From NCBI GenBank assembly GCA_050084985.1, contig JBITNC010000002.1:21700001-21764000 (forward strand): 64,000 nt of DNA, given 5' to 3'. Shown one piece after another: positions 54,659-64,000 of the stretch; position 1 is the stretch's first letter, and each line of letters begins with the position of its first letter. The translations under genes were made by a program, and so were the position numbers. The notes below the pieces were generated by a model, which was not told the DNA's origin, made no database searches, and saw only the letters and a program-made list of their open reading frames with translations. Origin of the DNA: Nageia nagi. Taxonomy: Eukaryota > Pinophyta.

Positions 54659-54660
54659 AT

Positions 54661-55201
54661 TGAAAGGAGATGAATCCCTTACACCCAATATCATCTTGGA
54701 GTAATCTTGCTCCTTTAAACTACAACTCAAGAATAATCTCAATAACACAATATGATACACACAAGAGTGACACATGATGCATAGTGGTTCATCTCAACAA
54801 GAGAGTACTCCACTCTAATCTAGATCTTATTACTTCTCAAGAGCACACTCTTACAATGCAACACTAACACTCTCTCTTCCTATCAATCTAAGATCATTTC
54901 TTTGCTTTCTACAAGAGTGAAGAATGCTTAAGGGGAGCCCTCAATTTAGAGAAAAAAATTCTACTTTGGCTTACCCTTTTACCCAAGGGGAACACCAAAG
55001 ACCAAAGGATAAACATATCCTCAAGTGGGATGAGTGTAGGATAAGTTTCAATATTTAATTCACTAAATACTTAAAATATATTTAGGAATACTTATAATTA
55101 TCTAGTGGATTAAATAGAGATTTACATAAATAGAATAAATATTATTCTTTAGATACCTTCTAAAGAATAATTCATACAATAATGCATTATTTGTTTTAAC
55201 A
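54661..55201 (-). mobile_element. 5' LTR of element F
   Basis: 541 bp, TGAAAGGAG...GTTTTAACA on the plus strand. The hairpin lies at about 55058-55112 and is weaker than elsewhere. After it the RT of G resumes: the reading ...HFSRYDNPSKV is followed, across F, by ATLYC..LIGG. The flanking five bases on each side fit a single insertion site but no longer match each other. Confidence 0.82.
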
Positions 55202-56350
55202 ATAATTACCTTTGAAGGGTTATCATAACGTGAAAAATGTTGATTAGGTTCAATTATGTAGATGTGGGTAGCACACTATAATCTTGAATATCTCCTACAA
55301 ACTCTTAGTGTACTTCATTTGAGAAACAAACATATGGTATTCTATGTTAGACCTCTAATCCAAGATAATAGCGAAGTAAACCAAGGTTAGTCATGTCAAA
55401 TGATTTTTTGAGATCATGTTTACAAGATAGGATCAATCCTTTGTCTCCCTATGATGACCAAATCATAAACATATATTACAACAATGGCTATCTCCTCCCC
55501 ATGTTATCAAAGTTAGAGATTAGGATCATAAGGACTCTTAAAAAAATCATGTTATATAAGTGTTCATCAATTTTAGTGTAGTAGGCTCTTGGAGCATGTT
55601 CCAAACAACATAAAGACTTTATCAATATACACACCTTTTTTTTTCTTAGATCAATAATAAATACCTTTGTTCGTTGCATGTAGACCTCTTTGTCCAAGTA
55701 TCCATTTAGGAAGATACTTTTTATATATTTGATAAACTTTCCAGCCAAATTATGCAACCATCACAAAAGAAATTTTGATGATTTAATCTTGGTTATGGGA
55801 GAAAAAGACTTCGCATAATATATTCTTTTTTCTTGGGCATATCCCTTTTCAACAAGTCAATCCTTGTGCTTATCAAGTGTTTCATCAACTTTGTACTTTA
55901 TCTTGAACACCTACTTGCATCCAATGACATTGTTCCTTGGTGGAAAACCAACTGACTCCCATGTGCCATTCCTCATCAATGCATCATATTCAACCTCCAT
56001 GGTTGATTTACACAATGATAATTCAAGAGCCTCACGAACTATCTTAGGTTATGAATTAGTTACTACTATACTCATTATCGCTAGATTCACCTTCTCATGT
56101 TCCATGCTACATGTCCTTGGTCTTGGAGTAGAAGTATTTAGTGGAGCACCCAAATGTGAATCAAGTAATTTTTTTTATATCAAGTTTGTTGTTAAGTTAT
56201 TAGGTGGTATACTCACAATTAGAACTACTTTATCTTCCATTATCTTCATCATTTGGAATGATGATAAGACCATTGTTAGGTGTTGTTGCAGGTGGATTGC
56301 TTGGAAGGTCACCTGTATCATAAAAAATGATATCTCCACTTTTATATATT
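55202..56350 (-). pseudogene. Element G reverse transcriptase, N-terminal and central part
   Basis: Minus-strand pieces: GNKWVFKIK-like residues near 55900, then NLAGKFIKYIKSIFLNGYLDKEVYMQ (family FQLDVKSAFLNGDLDEEVYM), LRKKKVCILIKSLCCLEHAPRAYYTKI (family LKQAPRAWY), and near 55340-55410 FDMTNLGLLRYYLGLEV. Several stops and frameshifts. The segment 56000-56350 is the variable linker between integrase and RT. Confidence 0.75.
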
Positions 56351-56499
56351 TTGAGTAGTGGGATCCATAATCTTATAGCCTTTGGATTCTTTACTATACC
56401 CAATAAGAATGCATCTCAAGGATTTTTATTCCAACTTCATCCTTTTCTCTTTAAAAATATGCATCTAGGTAGAGTAATCAAATACTCAAAGATGAGAGA

Positions 56500-57240
56500 T
56501 AAATGGTTTCAATCTTGAACATGCTTATTTAGGTTTCATCCATGAAGAGCCTTTGTGGGTGCTCTATTCAACAAATATACAATAATTCTCACTACCTTGG
56601 CCCAAATAACTACATCCAACTTTGCATTCTTCAACTTCCATAATGGTATGATTCTATATTTCAACAACTCTATTTTGTTGTGGTGTGTATGATGTGGTCA
56701 ATCATCATCAAATCCTATTCTTTCTCAAGAATATATAAAATTATTTTGATGTGTAGTTCCCCTTCAATCTGAGTGAAGTACATGGATATGATGGCTAGTG
56801 GCATTATCCACATTAGCTTTGAGCTCAAAGCACTCAAATATATTTGACTTTGTTCTCAAGAAATATAACCAACTCTTTTTGGAATAATCAACGAATAATA
56901 AGAAGTAGTGGTAGCTAATGTGATTAGCCTTTATTAGGCCCCATAGATCATAATGAATCACATCAAGAGGTACCTTAACACGATATGTGCTAGCCTTAAA
57001 ATGAATCTAATGTTATTTTCTTTATATGTAAGTAGAGAAAATGGTGGGAGAGGAATAAGATATGGAAGACCATGAACCATTTTTCTCTTTTGTAAGGTGA
57101 TGACATAGTTAGAATTCATATGTCCATATCGACAATGCCAAAGAGTGGTGACATATGCGACACAAACTATGAGAACTTGATTATTGGAAGCTAGAACATC
57201 AAGAAAGGAAATTTTCGCAACTCCTATGGCCTTAGCCATA
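56500..57240 (-). pseudogene. Element G integrase and GAG-pre-integrase, decayed
   Basis: Frames at 56764-56961 and 56958-57239 give IHYDLWGLIKANHISYHYFLLFVDYSKKSWLYFL...VLHSD, which covers the first catalytic Asp and the second Asp region, preceded by LWHCRYGHMNSNYV and VHGLPYL of GAG-pre-integrase. Lower, near 56640-56700, is a broken QQNGV..ER.NRTI stretch. Inactive. Confidence 0.78.
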
Positions 57241-57249
57241 GTCTGATAA

Positions 57250-58472
57250 TCTCTTGACTTATCTCAAATGAGATAACATTTTTCACAATCCAAAGTGTCA
57301 CTCTACTCTTAAGTTGTCATACAACATTTGATCAACAAATAAGAAATTCTTTTTAAGTCCTAGAACATACAAAACCTCCTTTATCTAAAAATTATGTTTC
57401 TTGGGATGGATTTGCATATCTCCTTTCCCTTGAATGGAATAGAGTGTTAAATATCCCAATTATACTTGATCAGGATAAGATTTATCATCCAAAGAAAAAA
57501 ATTAATCCTTCTGGCCAATCATATGCTTGGTAGCACCGCACCAAAACCTACATACCAAGTGGATGTGATGGATGGTTACTCTTGATGGGTAAGAGCAAAA
57601 TATTTAATTGCTTTTTCTTCTTCTTCTTCTTTAGCTATAGAAACATACTTTTGTTTCTTTCCTTATGGTATTTGATTTCTCCATTCTTCTTTGTTCTTAT
57701 AATATGGTTCTCTATGTTTGGAATTTTTATCACTTGATGATCCAAAAGAATTGTACAAATACTCTTGGATCTCATATCCTTTCTTAGCATAAATTAAATA
57801 ATTATTTTATATCTTGTTGGTGTTCTATGAGAATCTTTTTCATTTTCCCTTTTGTTAGAAAGGTTTCTAATTCCTTTGATATGAAACCATGGCATGCTCC
57901 TCTTCATTAGAATTCTCGTGGAAGGCTTCTTGTTGCAACATATTCACCAATTATTCAAAATTCGAGTTCTATTTGGTGATATTCAAGGAGGTTACAAAGA
58001 TGCAGTATGACTCTAGAAGTTCTCTCAAGATAATGGGTGCAAAGAGATTATCTTCAACCTTATCTGCCAATGCATGTAGAGAAGCATAAAGTTCCACAAC
58101 TTAAAAGGCTACAACTTCTCTCCACCTTTCAATTTTAAAGTATGTAACTATCATTAAATATGAAAAATCTAATTTTGATTTTTTATCTCAATCACTTTCT
58201 TTAACTTCTTCCAAGCATCAACAACATCTCTCAAATTATGTACATGGGGCTGAATATCATCCAAGATTCTAATAAAAATGGTTACATGCCTTTTTATTGC
58301 ATTAATCAAACTCATTTTGTGGATCTCCAACAACTTGTGGACATTTCTTAGTACCTTCAATGATTTCCTAGAAGCTTTCAAGAATGGATTGATTTTTGAT
58401 CTTCTAAGATGCATAATTGTCTCCTTTTAAGACTTGAGAATTAGGAAGGAGAATTTTAGGAGTTTGTGCCAT
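57250..58472 (-). pseudogene. Element G gag and protease region, decayed
   Basis: The start is set at the ATG 58472-58470, giving MAQTPKILLPNSQVLK, a typical copia gag opening. It passes in a shifted frame into RRSKINPFLKASRKSLKVLRNV and VHNLRDVVDAWKKLKKVIE. Towards 57600 the sequence is too broken to place the zinc knuckle with certainty. Confidence 0.65.
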
Positions 58473-60710
58473 TTTTTTACACAAATATTAAGAAATTGTC
58501 CACTTGATACAGATCCTATGTAGGATTTTTTGGGACTCCAAATCCAAGACTATGAAATCGATCTTGATTCAAGATAAATGATAAATGGCTATATAGATCA
58601 AATTTTTGAACCAATCTCACAATAGAGTACTCAAAATTAACAACAAGGTGCAAATAAAAAATATCATAAAAATAGATATGTATGTCTAAATTACATAATT
58701 AATTTGAAGAGGACATAATATTACAAATATTTGGACCATCAATCTTTAGGAAAAGTTAAATATTTAATTGAAGTTATTAACTAAGGCACTTTATATCTCA
58801 AAATTAAACATTTGATGAGAAAATAAAACCCATCGAATTTGAGGTATCTAATAGGGCCACGATAGTAAGAGAGATACAAAATATTCTCAAATAAATAGTT
58901 CTTGTCTTTGATGGATGTCCTACATACATTTTTCTTCTTCGTGTGCGCTCCTAATGGAGGCTAGATCTCACATGCCTTGTTAGGCTTCTATATGTAGGTA
59001 AAATAGGCAGTGAGATCATACATAGGTTTTTGCTCTCCTTAATAATGTGTTATTTCTAAAGATAATCTATGAGTAGGTCCTTTACTTTACTTCACTCAAA
59101 ATTTCTCCTTGTGCAATCTCTTACATAGTTGAGTGCCAGAAAAAAACATCTCCCTTGATAGGTTTAAACATATGTCTCCTTTTTTTAGATCTCCACAAAC
59201 ATCTCACAAAGTGGGTGTTATATGCAATATATGATTTGTAATTACTAGATGCTTATAACATTCTCAGATATTTAAATACAAATTTTCTTATTACTCAATT
59301 ATACCACATTCTCTTAAATGAATGTATGATTGTCTATCTACTTAATCAATTCAATGAAAGGAATAATTATAAATATTACAATCACACACATATGATTTGA
59401 CATAGTTATTTATATAGGTTATTCTCAATTTAAGAGTACATCCCCTTTTGGTATGGAGTTTGGAACTATTGATCTCAAATGGAGTATTACAATGTCAAGA
59501 GAGAGCAAGAATTGTTGTGCATCATAACCTATACTCTTCTATGATCAACAAACACCCCTAGATCCTTCTCCTCTTCCAATAATAGGTTTGCAACACTCTC
59601 CAAGCACCTCCAATGCTTAGGTTTCATGTCACACCTTTCTACAAACTTACCTATTGGTTCAACAACAACAAAATGAAGCATCCATAAGGAGATATAGGAT
59701 GAATCGACACTCCCCTAATGGTTACACAACTTTACAACTATTAAGAATTGAAAATAATGATTAGGAAATGTTTCAACTTCCCCAACATGTGTTATGGAAT
59801 GGTAACACAGATGCTTATGCTAGTGTGGATGTTGACCTAGGTGCTAACACTATGAAACTAATGTATTTTCATAAGTGAAGACTCAGGTTCCTATCATCCT
59901 CCTTGGGTAGTCTGTTCCAATGAATTTTTAACTTCTTGAATACAATACATCCCCTTTAGAACATTTCTTAAATGAAGAATGCATTAGAAGCTATCATCCC
60001 CCATAGTTGTAATACTTCATTCTTCAGAAAACTCAACGCAAATGCCTTCTATAGCGCTAGCGCTCACCTCTATCATTGGTGCTAGGATACTAAAGTAAAT
60101 ACACTAAATTATAAGTTTGATTCTCACAACCATCTAACCATTAAGACTCCTGGCTAAATCTCCAACATAGATAATCAATCTCTGGATTAGTATATCCTCA
60201 ATGCAAGCACCTTAAAATACCTTTCTACACATGATAAACATAAAGAGATCCATCTTCTCATGATGATATAGGTCTTTTTTTGATATGTTTTTCAAATAAT
60301 GAACATGCTTCTAATGAATGCTTTCTTCTCATAATGCACAAATTACATAAACTTATATTATGATATGGGTATACATCTAGTAAATCATATGCATCTAGAT
60401 CACAATGGTAGACTTATCTACAACGTACATTCTCCTTTCTAGGTTTGCACTTTCTTATCCTACATGAGGTGCAAGACTTCTCCTGCTTTCAAAAGATTGC
60501 TAATCTCTTAACGCAACACTTATGACCTTCACATAAGAAGCACAAAAGAGTGTTAGATGTTCTTATCTAAATCACTACTTCATATTGCATATTTTGACAC
60601 AATGTATCTCAATGTTTCACTCATAAGAAAACTAAAAATTTCAATATCTTCTACAAGAATAAAAATACTACAAGATTATTAGTAGCTAGAATGAATATTC
60701 CTATGATCTT
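58473..60710 (-). other. Element G leader (~2.2 kb), nothing recognised
   Basis: Noncoding DNA between gag and the primer-binding site. It lacks the conserved block seen in A, B and C, and no acceptor-like TAG directly precedes the gag ATG, so the intron idea does not transfer simply. It could contain an unrecognised insertion. Confidence 0.45.
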
Positions 60711-60722
60711 GCCTTGATACCA
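60711..60722 (-). other. Primer-binding site of element G
   Basis: Minus-strand TGGTATCAAGGC shares the TGGTATCA core of the initiator tRNA site used by A, B and C and lies next to the LTR at 60723. Confidence 0.7.
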
Positions 60723-60922
60723 TATTAGAATGAAGATTGCAAGACAATTGTATTACCAAAAGAAGTGTTTAAATACAATAAGGATAAATAAAGAGATAAA
60801 AGTTTTTGTAACTTATAGTCTCTTATCTAAGCTATGTAAAATAACAACTTAACAAAATAACAATAAATATTCTATTCTAACAACAACTAATGTATTATCC
60901 TAATAATATTATATCTAATGTA
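60723..60922 (-). mobile_element. 5' LTR of element G
   Basis: About 200 bp, matching 51889-52018 over its right two thirds and ending CTAATGTA at 60922 just before the integrase of H resumes (ILNKSLTN on the minus strand). The LTR edges are not the usual TG...CA and are approximate. Confidence 0.65.
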
Positions 60923-61500
60923 TTAGTAAGACTTTTATTCAAGATGTAGACTATTTTGTGGATTGCATTAATTGAAGAAATGTTACCTATCCCTTTGGTT
61001 TGTAACATACTCCTTGTTATTTTCTCAATAATATTATTTTTCCTTTCTGCTACTTTGTTTTGCTAAGGGATAAAGGCAATTACAAGTTGCCTTTTAATAC
61101 CATGAAATTTACAAAATTGCATACAATAATTTGAATAAAATTTACATCCATGGTCAATTCTCAATCATTTAATAATTTAGCTACTCTTATTATCAATAAG
61201 GGATTTGAATCCCTTAAAGACATAAAATACTTTATCTGTATGTTTCAATAAATATACCCAACACATTTTAGAAAAGTCACTAATAAATGTAAAAAAATAA
61301 GAGTTCTTACCGACACTTTTGGTTTGCATGGGTCCATAAATATTATAATGGACCAATTGTAGTGGATATGAGACCCTCCATGCTTTCCCTTTTGAAAAAT
61401 TCTATCTTGCACACTTTCCCTTAACATACCCTTCATATATATCTACCTTTATGCTCCTCTAATTTTAGCAAACCATAAACCATCTCTTTGAAAGTTAATA
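60923..61500 (-). pseudogene. Element H integrase N-terminal and core part
   Basis: From 61440 down, in shifting frames: GCxLGK-type end of GAG-pre-integrase, FQKGKHGGSHIHYNWSI (family FPKGKAWRASKPLELVHSDL), DPCKPKVSV, FLHLLVTFLKCVGYIY, then a TDHGCKFYSNYCMQFCKFHGIKRQL-like stretch, and at 60930-60990 INAIHKIVYILNKSLTN. The rest lies at 51560-51888, across G. Confidence 0.72.
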
Positions 61501-62076
61501 GCTTCAAATTGAAAAAATTCAAGTGCCAATGCCTAATATGTCATAACTAACTCTTATCTTCAATAAAAATATTGACAATATTGCTACCTTCACCTTTAAT
61601 TTTCAAAGAAAATAATCTATTACTAATTTATTACAATGACCTTAATCTTCGTATAATAGTCACAAATATTCTTGGCCTTGTACATTATGACATTCTTTAG
61701 CTCTCTCCTCGGAGTTTCTAATTTTACCTCTTCAACTTGGTCACTCCCTTAGTAATCCTTCTTTAAGGCCTTCCATGTGTCTTCAACTATCATACACACA
61801 ACTATTATTGGGAATATAATCATATTTAAGGTTGATTGTATGTGATAAAGAGCTAAAGAAAATTTATTTTATGCTTCTTGCTTGGCTTTGCTATCTGCTT
61901 CTACAAGTGTATTCCAATTAACTAACATGGTGTAAAAATCAACTATAATGTTCCATTACATTTTCTTATCATTGAAGGCTTTATTTTGATACTCCAGTAA
62001 TCATAGTCCTCTCTATTGAACTTAGGGATTGGAAGAGAGTGTTGTTGGTCATTATGCATAATCAAAAATGAATGTC
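61501..62076 (-). pseudogene. Element H gag, decayed
   Basis: The minus strand reads FPIPKFNREDYDYWSIKIKAFNDKKM near 62040-61970, then VEDTWKALKKDY-stop-GSDQVEEVKLETPRRELKNVIMYKAKNICDYYTKIKVIVIN at about 61800-61620. This is the UBN2-type copia gag core (family AKEAWDTLKTAYQG...LR.EFE.L.M). Stops are present. Confidence 0.75.
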
Positions 62077-63240
62077 ATCATATAACCTAATAAACTATTT
62101 ATAGGACCACACATGTACATGTTGGTTCTAACCCTACAATTGAACTAATATTTTGATGTATATTGACTGCAAGAGTTCAAAAATGAATCTCAATAGAAGA
62201 ATTCAAAATCTACACTACTTTTACAAAAGAATAACATGCTACTTATATCACCCCAAAGCCCTATCCAAATGCTACGTACTATTTTAGTAACTCATAGGAC
62301 TTACTATTGTTAGTAACCCTAAAATATAGATTATATGGACTCTAAATTGGTATCATGCATCCAGTATTTATTAATTAAGACTACCCCAAAAATATGTCCC
62401 CTATTCTACTTATGCAATACAAGATATTAAAACTTTTTGATTATCCAAAAAATCAAAAATTACATTCAAAGCCCATTTTAGGCCACCAAGTAAATATTTT
62501 AGGCCTCAAAAGTTTCAAAATAGGACCATCACCAAAAAAGTTAGTGTCTCTAGTGATCCTCTTTCAATTCTGCATGTACTAGAAAAAAAGGGCTCAAATG
62601 AACATCCAAATCAAAAGTTATGATCCAAATAAGGTCCAACATTACCTTGCCATCTAAAGAATATGCCAATGGACATTGCATCAAATTTTATACCAAATGA
62701 GGGAAATATGTTTATCCAAATAACACCTAAAATAGGTTTGTAGCAATTCATAATTGTTATATAACAAGGTTGTAAGTAGTCTATAACTATCTACAACAAT
62801 ATGCAGTTGTCCTAAAACAAGTAATAGTAGTAGAGAAAAGTATAGATGTTTTTTGCAAATTGCAAATAAGTAATATTATCTAAAATAATTGATTTTATAA
62901 AAAAAATATCTCCTCTATCAAAATATATAAGCTTATGAAGTTTTTAACAAATTACTATAAAAATAAATTGCATACATAAAAATAACATAATGGGCTAAAG
63001 AAGTTAACAATTTTATTTATTTTAATCATATTTCACAAAAACTACAAGGCTACAACAATTTGCTACACTTCAATATACTAATATATTTTTATTACATACA
63101 TGAAATTTGTTGGGAATGCCATTTCAATATTTGTTTTTTCAATTACAAATAGTTACTAGAATCTATTCTTGTTATCTACAAAGACAATTATCTATAGGTA
63201 TTATAGACACCTAAAATTTACAACTTTCCCTTTTATAAGC
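62077..63240 (-). mobile_element. Leader and presumed 5' LTR of element H, poorly defined
   Basis: The stretch 63118-63185 matches the H LTR at 49981-50040. Elsewhere similarity is weak, no primer-binding site is certain, and the LTR edges were not found. It is assigned to H by position. Confidence 0.4.
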
Positions 63241-64000
63241 TATTAATTTTAATTAAAACTAATAGGTATTATAGATACCTAAAATCTTTGCCTTTCTCTA
63301 GCCTAATAGTTAGCATTAATATTTTAATGTTAAATTGGATATCTAAAATCGCATAAGTAACCATTAATGGTTAAAGTCCAAAACCTTCAAAACATACTCT
63401 CCACCAAATAATAAGTCAAGAGTGAATAAAATATTAACTCTAATATATCATGCTTCCACCTCATCAATATTTATGACTCATCCCTCCACATCACCATAGG
63501 CATTTAAAGTCGTATAGACACCTCACCCTCCACCTAATCAAATCAAATTTGCTTTAAAGACACCTGATCCCATCCTCCATATCTTCTACCAACCATCCCA
63601 AATTAGGTGTGGAATCTCCTTGGCCACCACTCTTGGAAATATATAAATATAGACCCTAATTACACTTCCCAATGTTGGAAAAGCATCTTGAATATCCTCC
63701 TTATGTTTGTGCAATAACTATAGCTTATTATTTTCATAAGTTTTATTTGTTATATATTATAAAATAGGTGAAAACCTAGCTTATTCAACCATTCAGCCAT
63801 CCATTTTCACTATTGATCCAAATAAATTAGTCTTGTTCATACTTCCACCATGGAAATTAGCTAGATAGAGGTGGTAATTTTTAGAAGAATAGAAGCTCAT
63901 TTGTCGATGAAATTGCATAGAGAAGATCACAAAGATATTTTAGGCATGATTAATAAAGAAGTTCCAAATTCAAAGTACAAAATTTACCAGTATCCTAATT
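63241..64000. other. AT-rich DNA, no gene recognised
   Basis: Short frames only. Near 63420-63650 there is C-rich repetitive wording (CATCCTCC, CACCTCACCCTCCACC) of no clear identity, possibly LTR or transposon DNA continuing beyond the window. Confidence 0.45.

Overview
The window reads as nuclear DNA of a seed plant with a large, repeat-rich genome. It is AT-rich and mostly made of old Ty1/copia LTR retrotransposons, with a little Ty3/gypsy and a few DNA transposons around one host gene that has long introns. Nothing here fixes the species. A conifer or other large-genome plant would fit, but that is inference.

Layout. 1-3.6 kb: unrecognised AT-rich DNA with two short tandem duplications. 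3.6-8.2 kb: a plus-strand copia-type LTR, then a broken plus-strand gypsy integrase (4.06-4.27 and 5.88-6.47 kb) split by about 1.6 kb of unclassified DNA, with a polypurine tract and probable 3' LTR after it. 8.26-33.85 kb: a head-to-tail array of minus-strand copia elements that share LTRs. The order is LTR1-A-LTR2-B-LTR3-C-LTR4-D(deleted)-LTR5. Three primer-binding sites lie about 8.15 kb apart. C is the best preserved (one frame of about 3.7 kb with two stop codons), B has a few frameshifts and A is badly decayed. A, B and C each have a 2.7-2.9 kb leader between the primer-binding site and gag. It is bounded by a conserved GAG|GTAA donor and a TAG|CAATG-type acceptor just before the gag start, so the leader may be a spliced intron.

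34.6-35.7 kb: a nonautonomous CACTA transposon with matching ends and a 3-bp target duplication. It carries what looks like the promoter, 5' UTR and first 33 codons of a histone H2B-like gene. 37.2-46.7 kb: the only convincing host gene, on the plus strand. Its three coding exons join in frame to give a 434-residue protein with a disordered acidic N-terminal half, two coiled-coil stretches, a basic patch and one membrane segment near the C-terminus. Its 6.4-kb second intron holds a hAT-like MITE and a GC-rich repeat.

47-49.6 kb: nothing recognised apart from a two-copy repeat. 49.6-63.3 kb: a nest of copia elements. Element H (integrase and gag at 60.9-62.1 kb; RT, RNase H and 3' LTR at 50-51.9 kb) is split in its integrase by G (51.9-60.9 kb). 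G is split in its RT by F (52.70-55.20 kb), a deletion derivative, and F's 3' LTR is split by a plus-strand LTR fragment (53.18-53.69 kb).

The main points of interest are the LTR-sharing array with a mosaic junction LTR, the conserved leader splice signals, a long hairpin kept in every copia LTR with paired base changes, and the CACTA element carrying an H2B-like gene start. Identifications come from reading motifs by eye; no database search was run.
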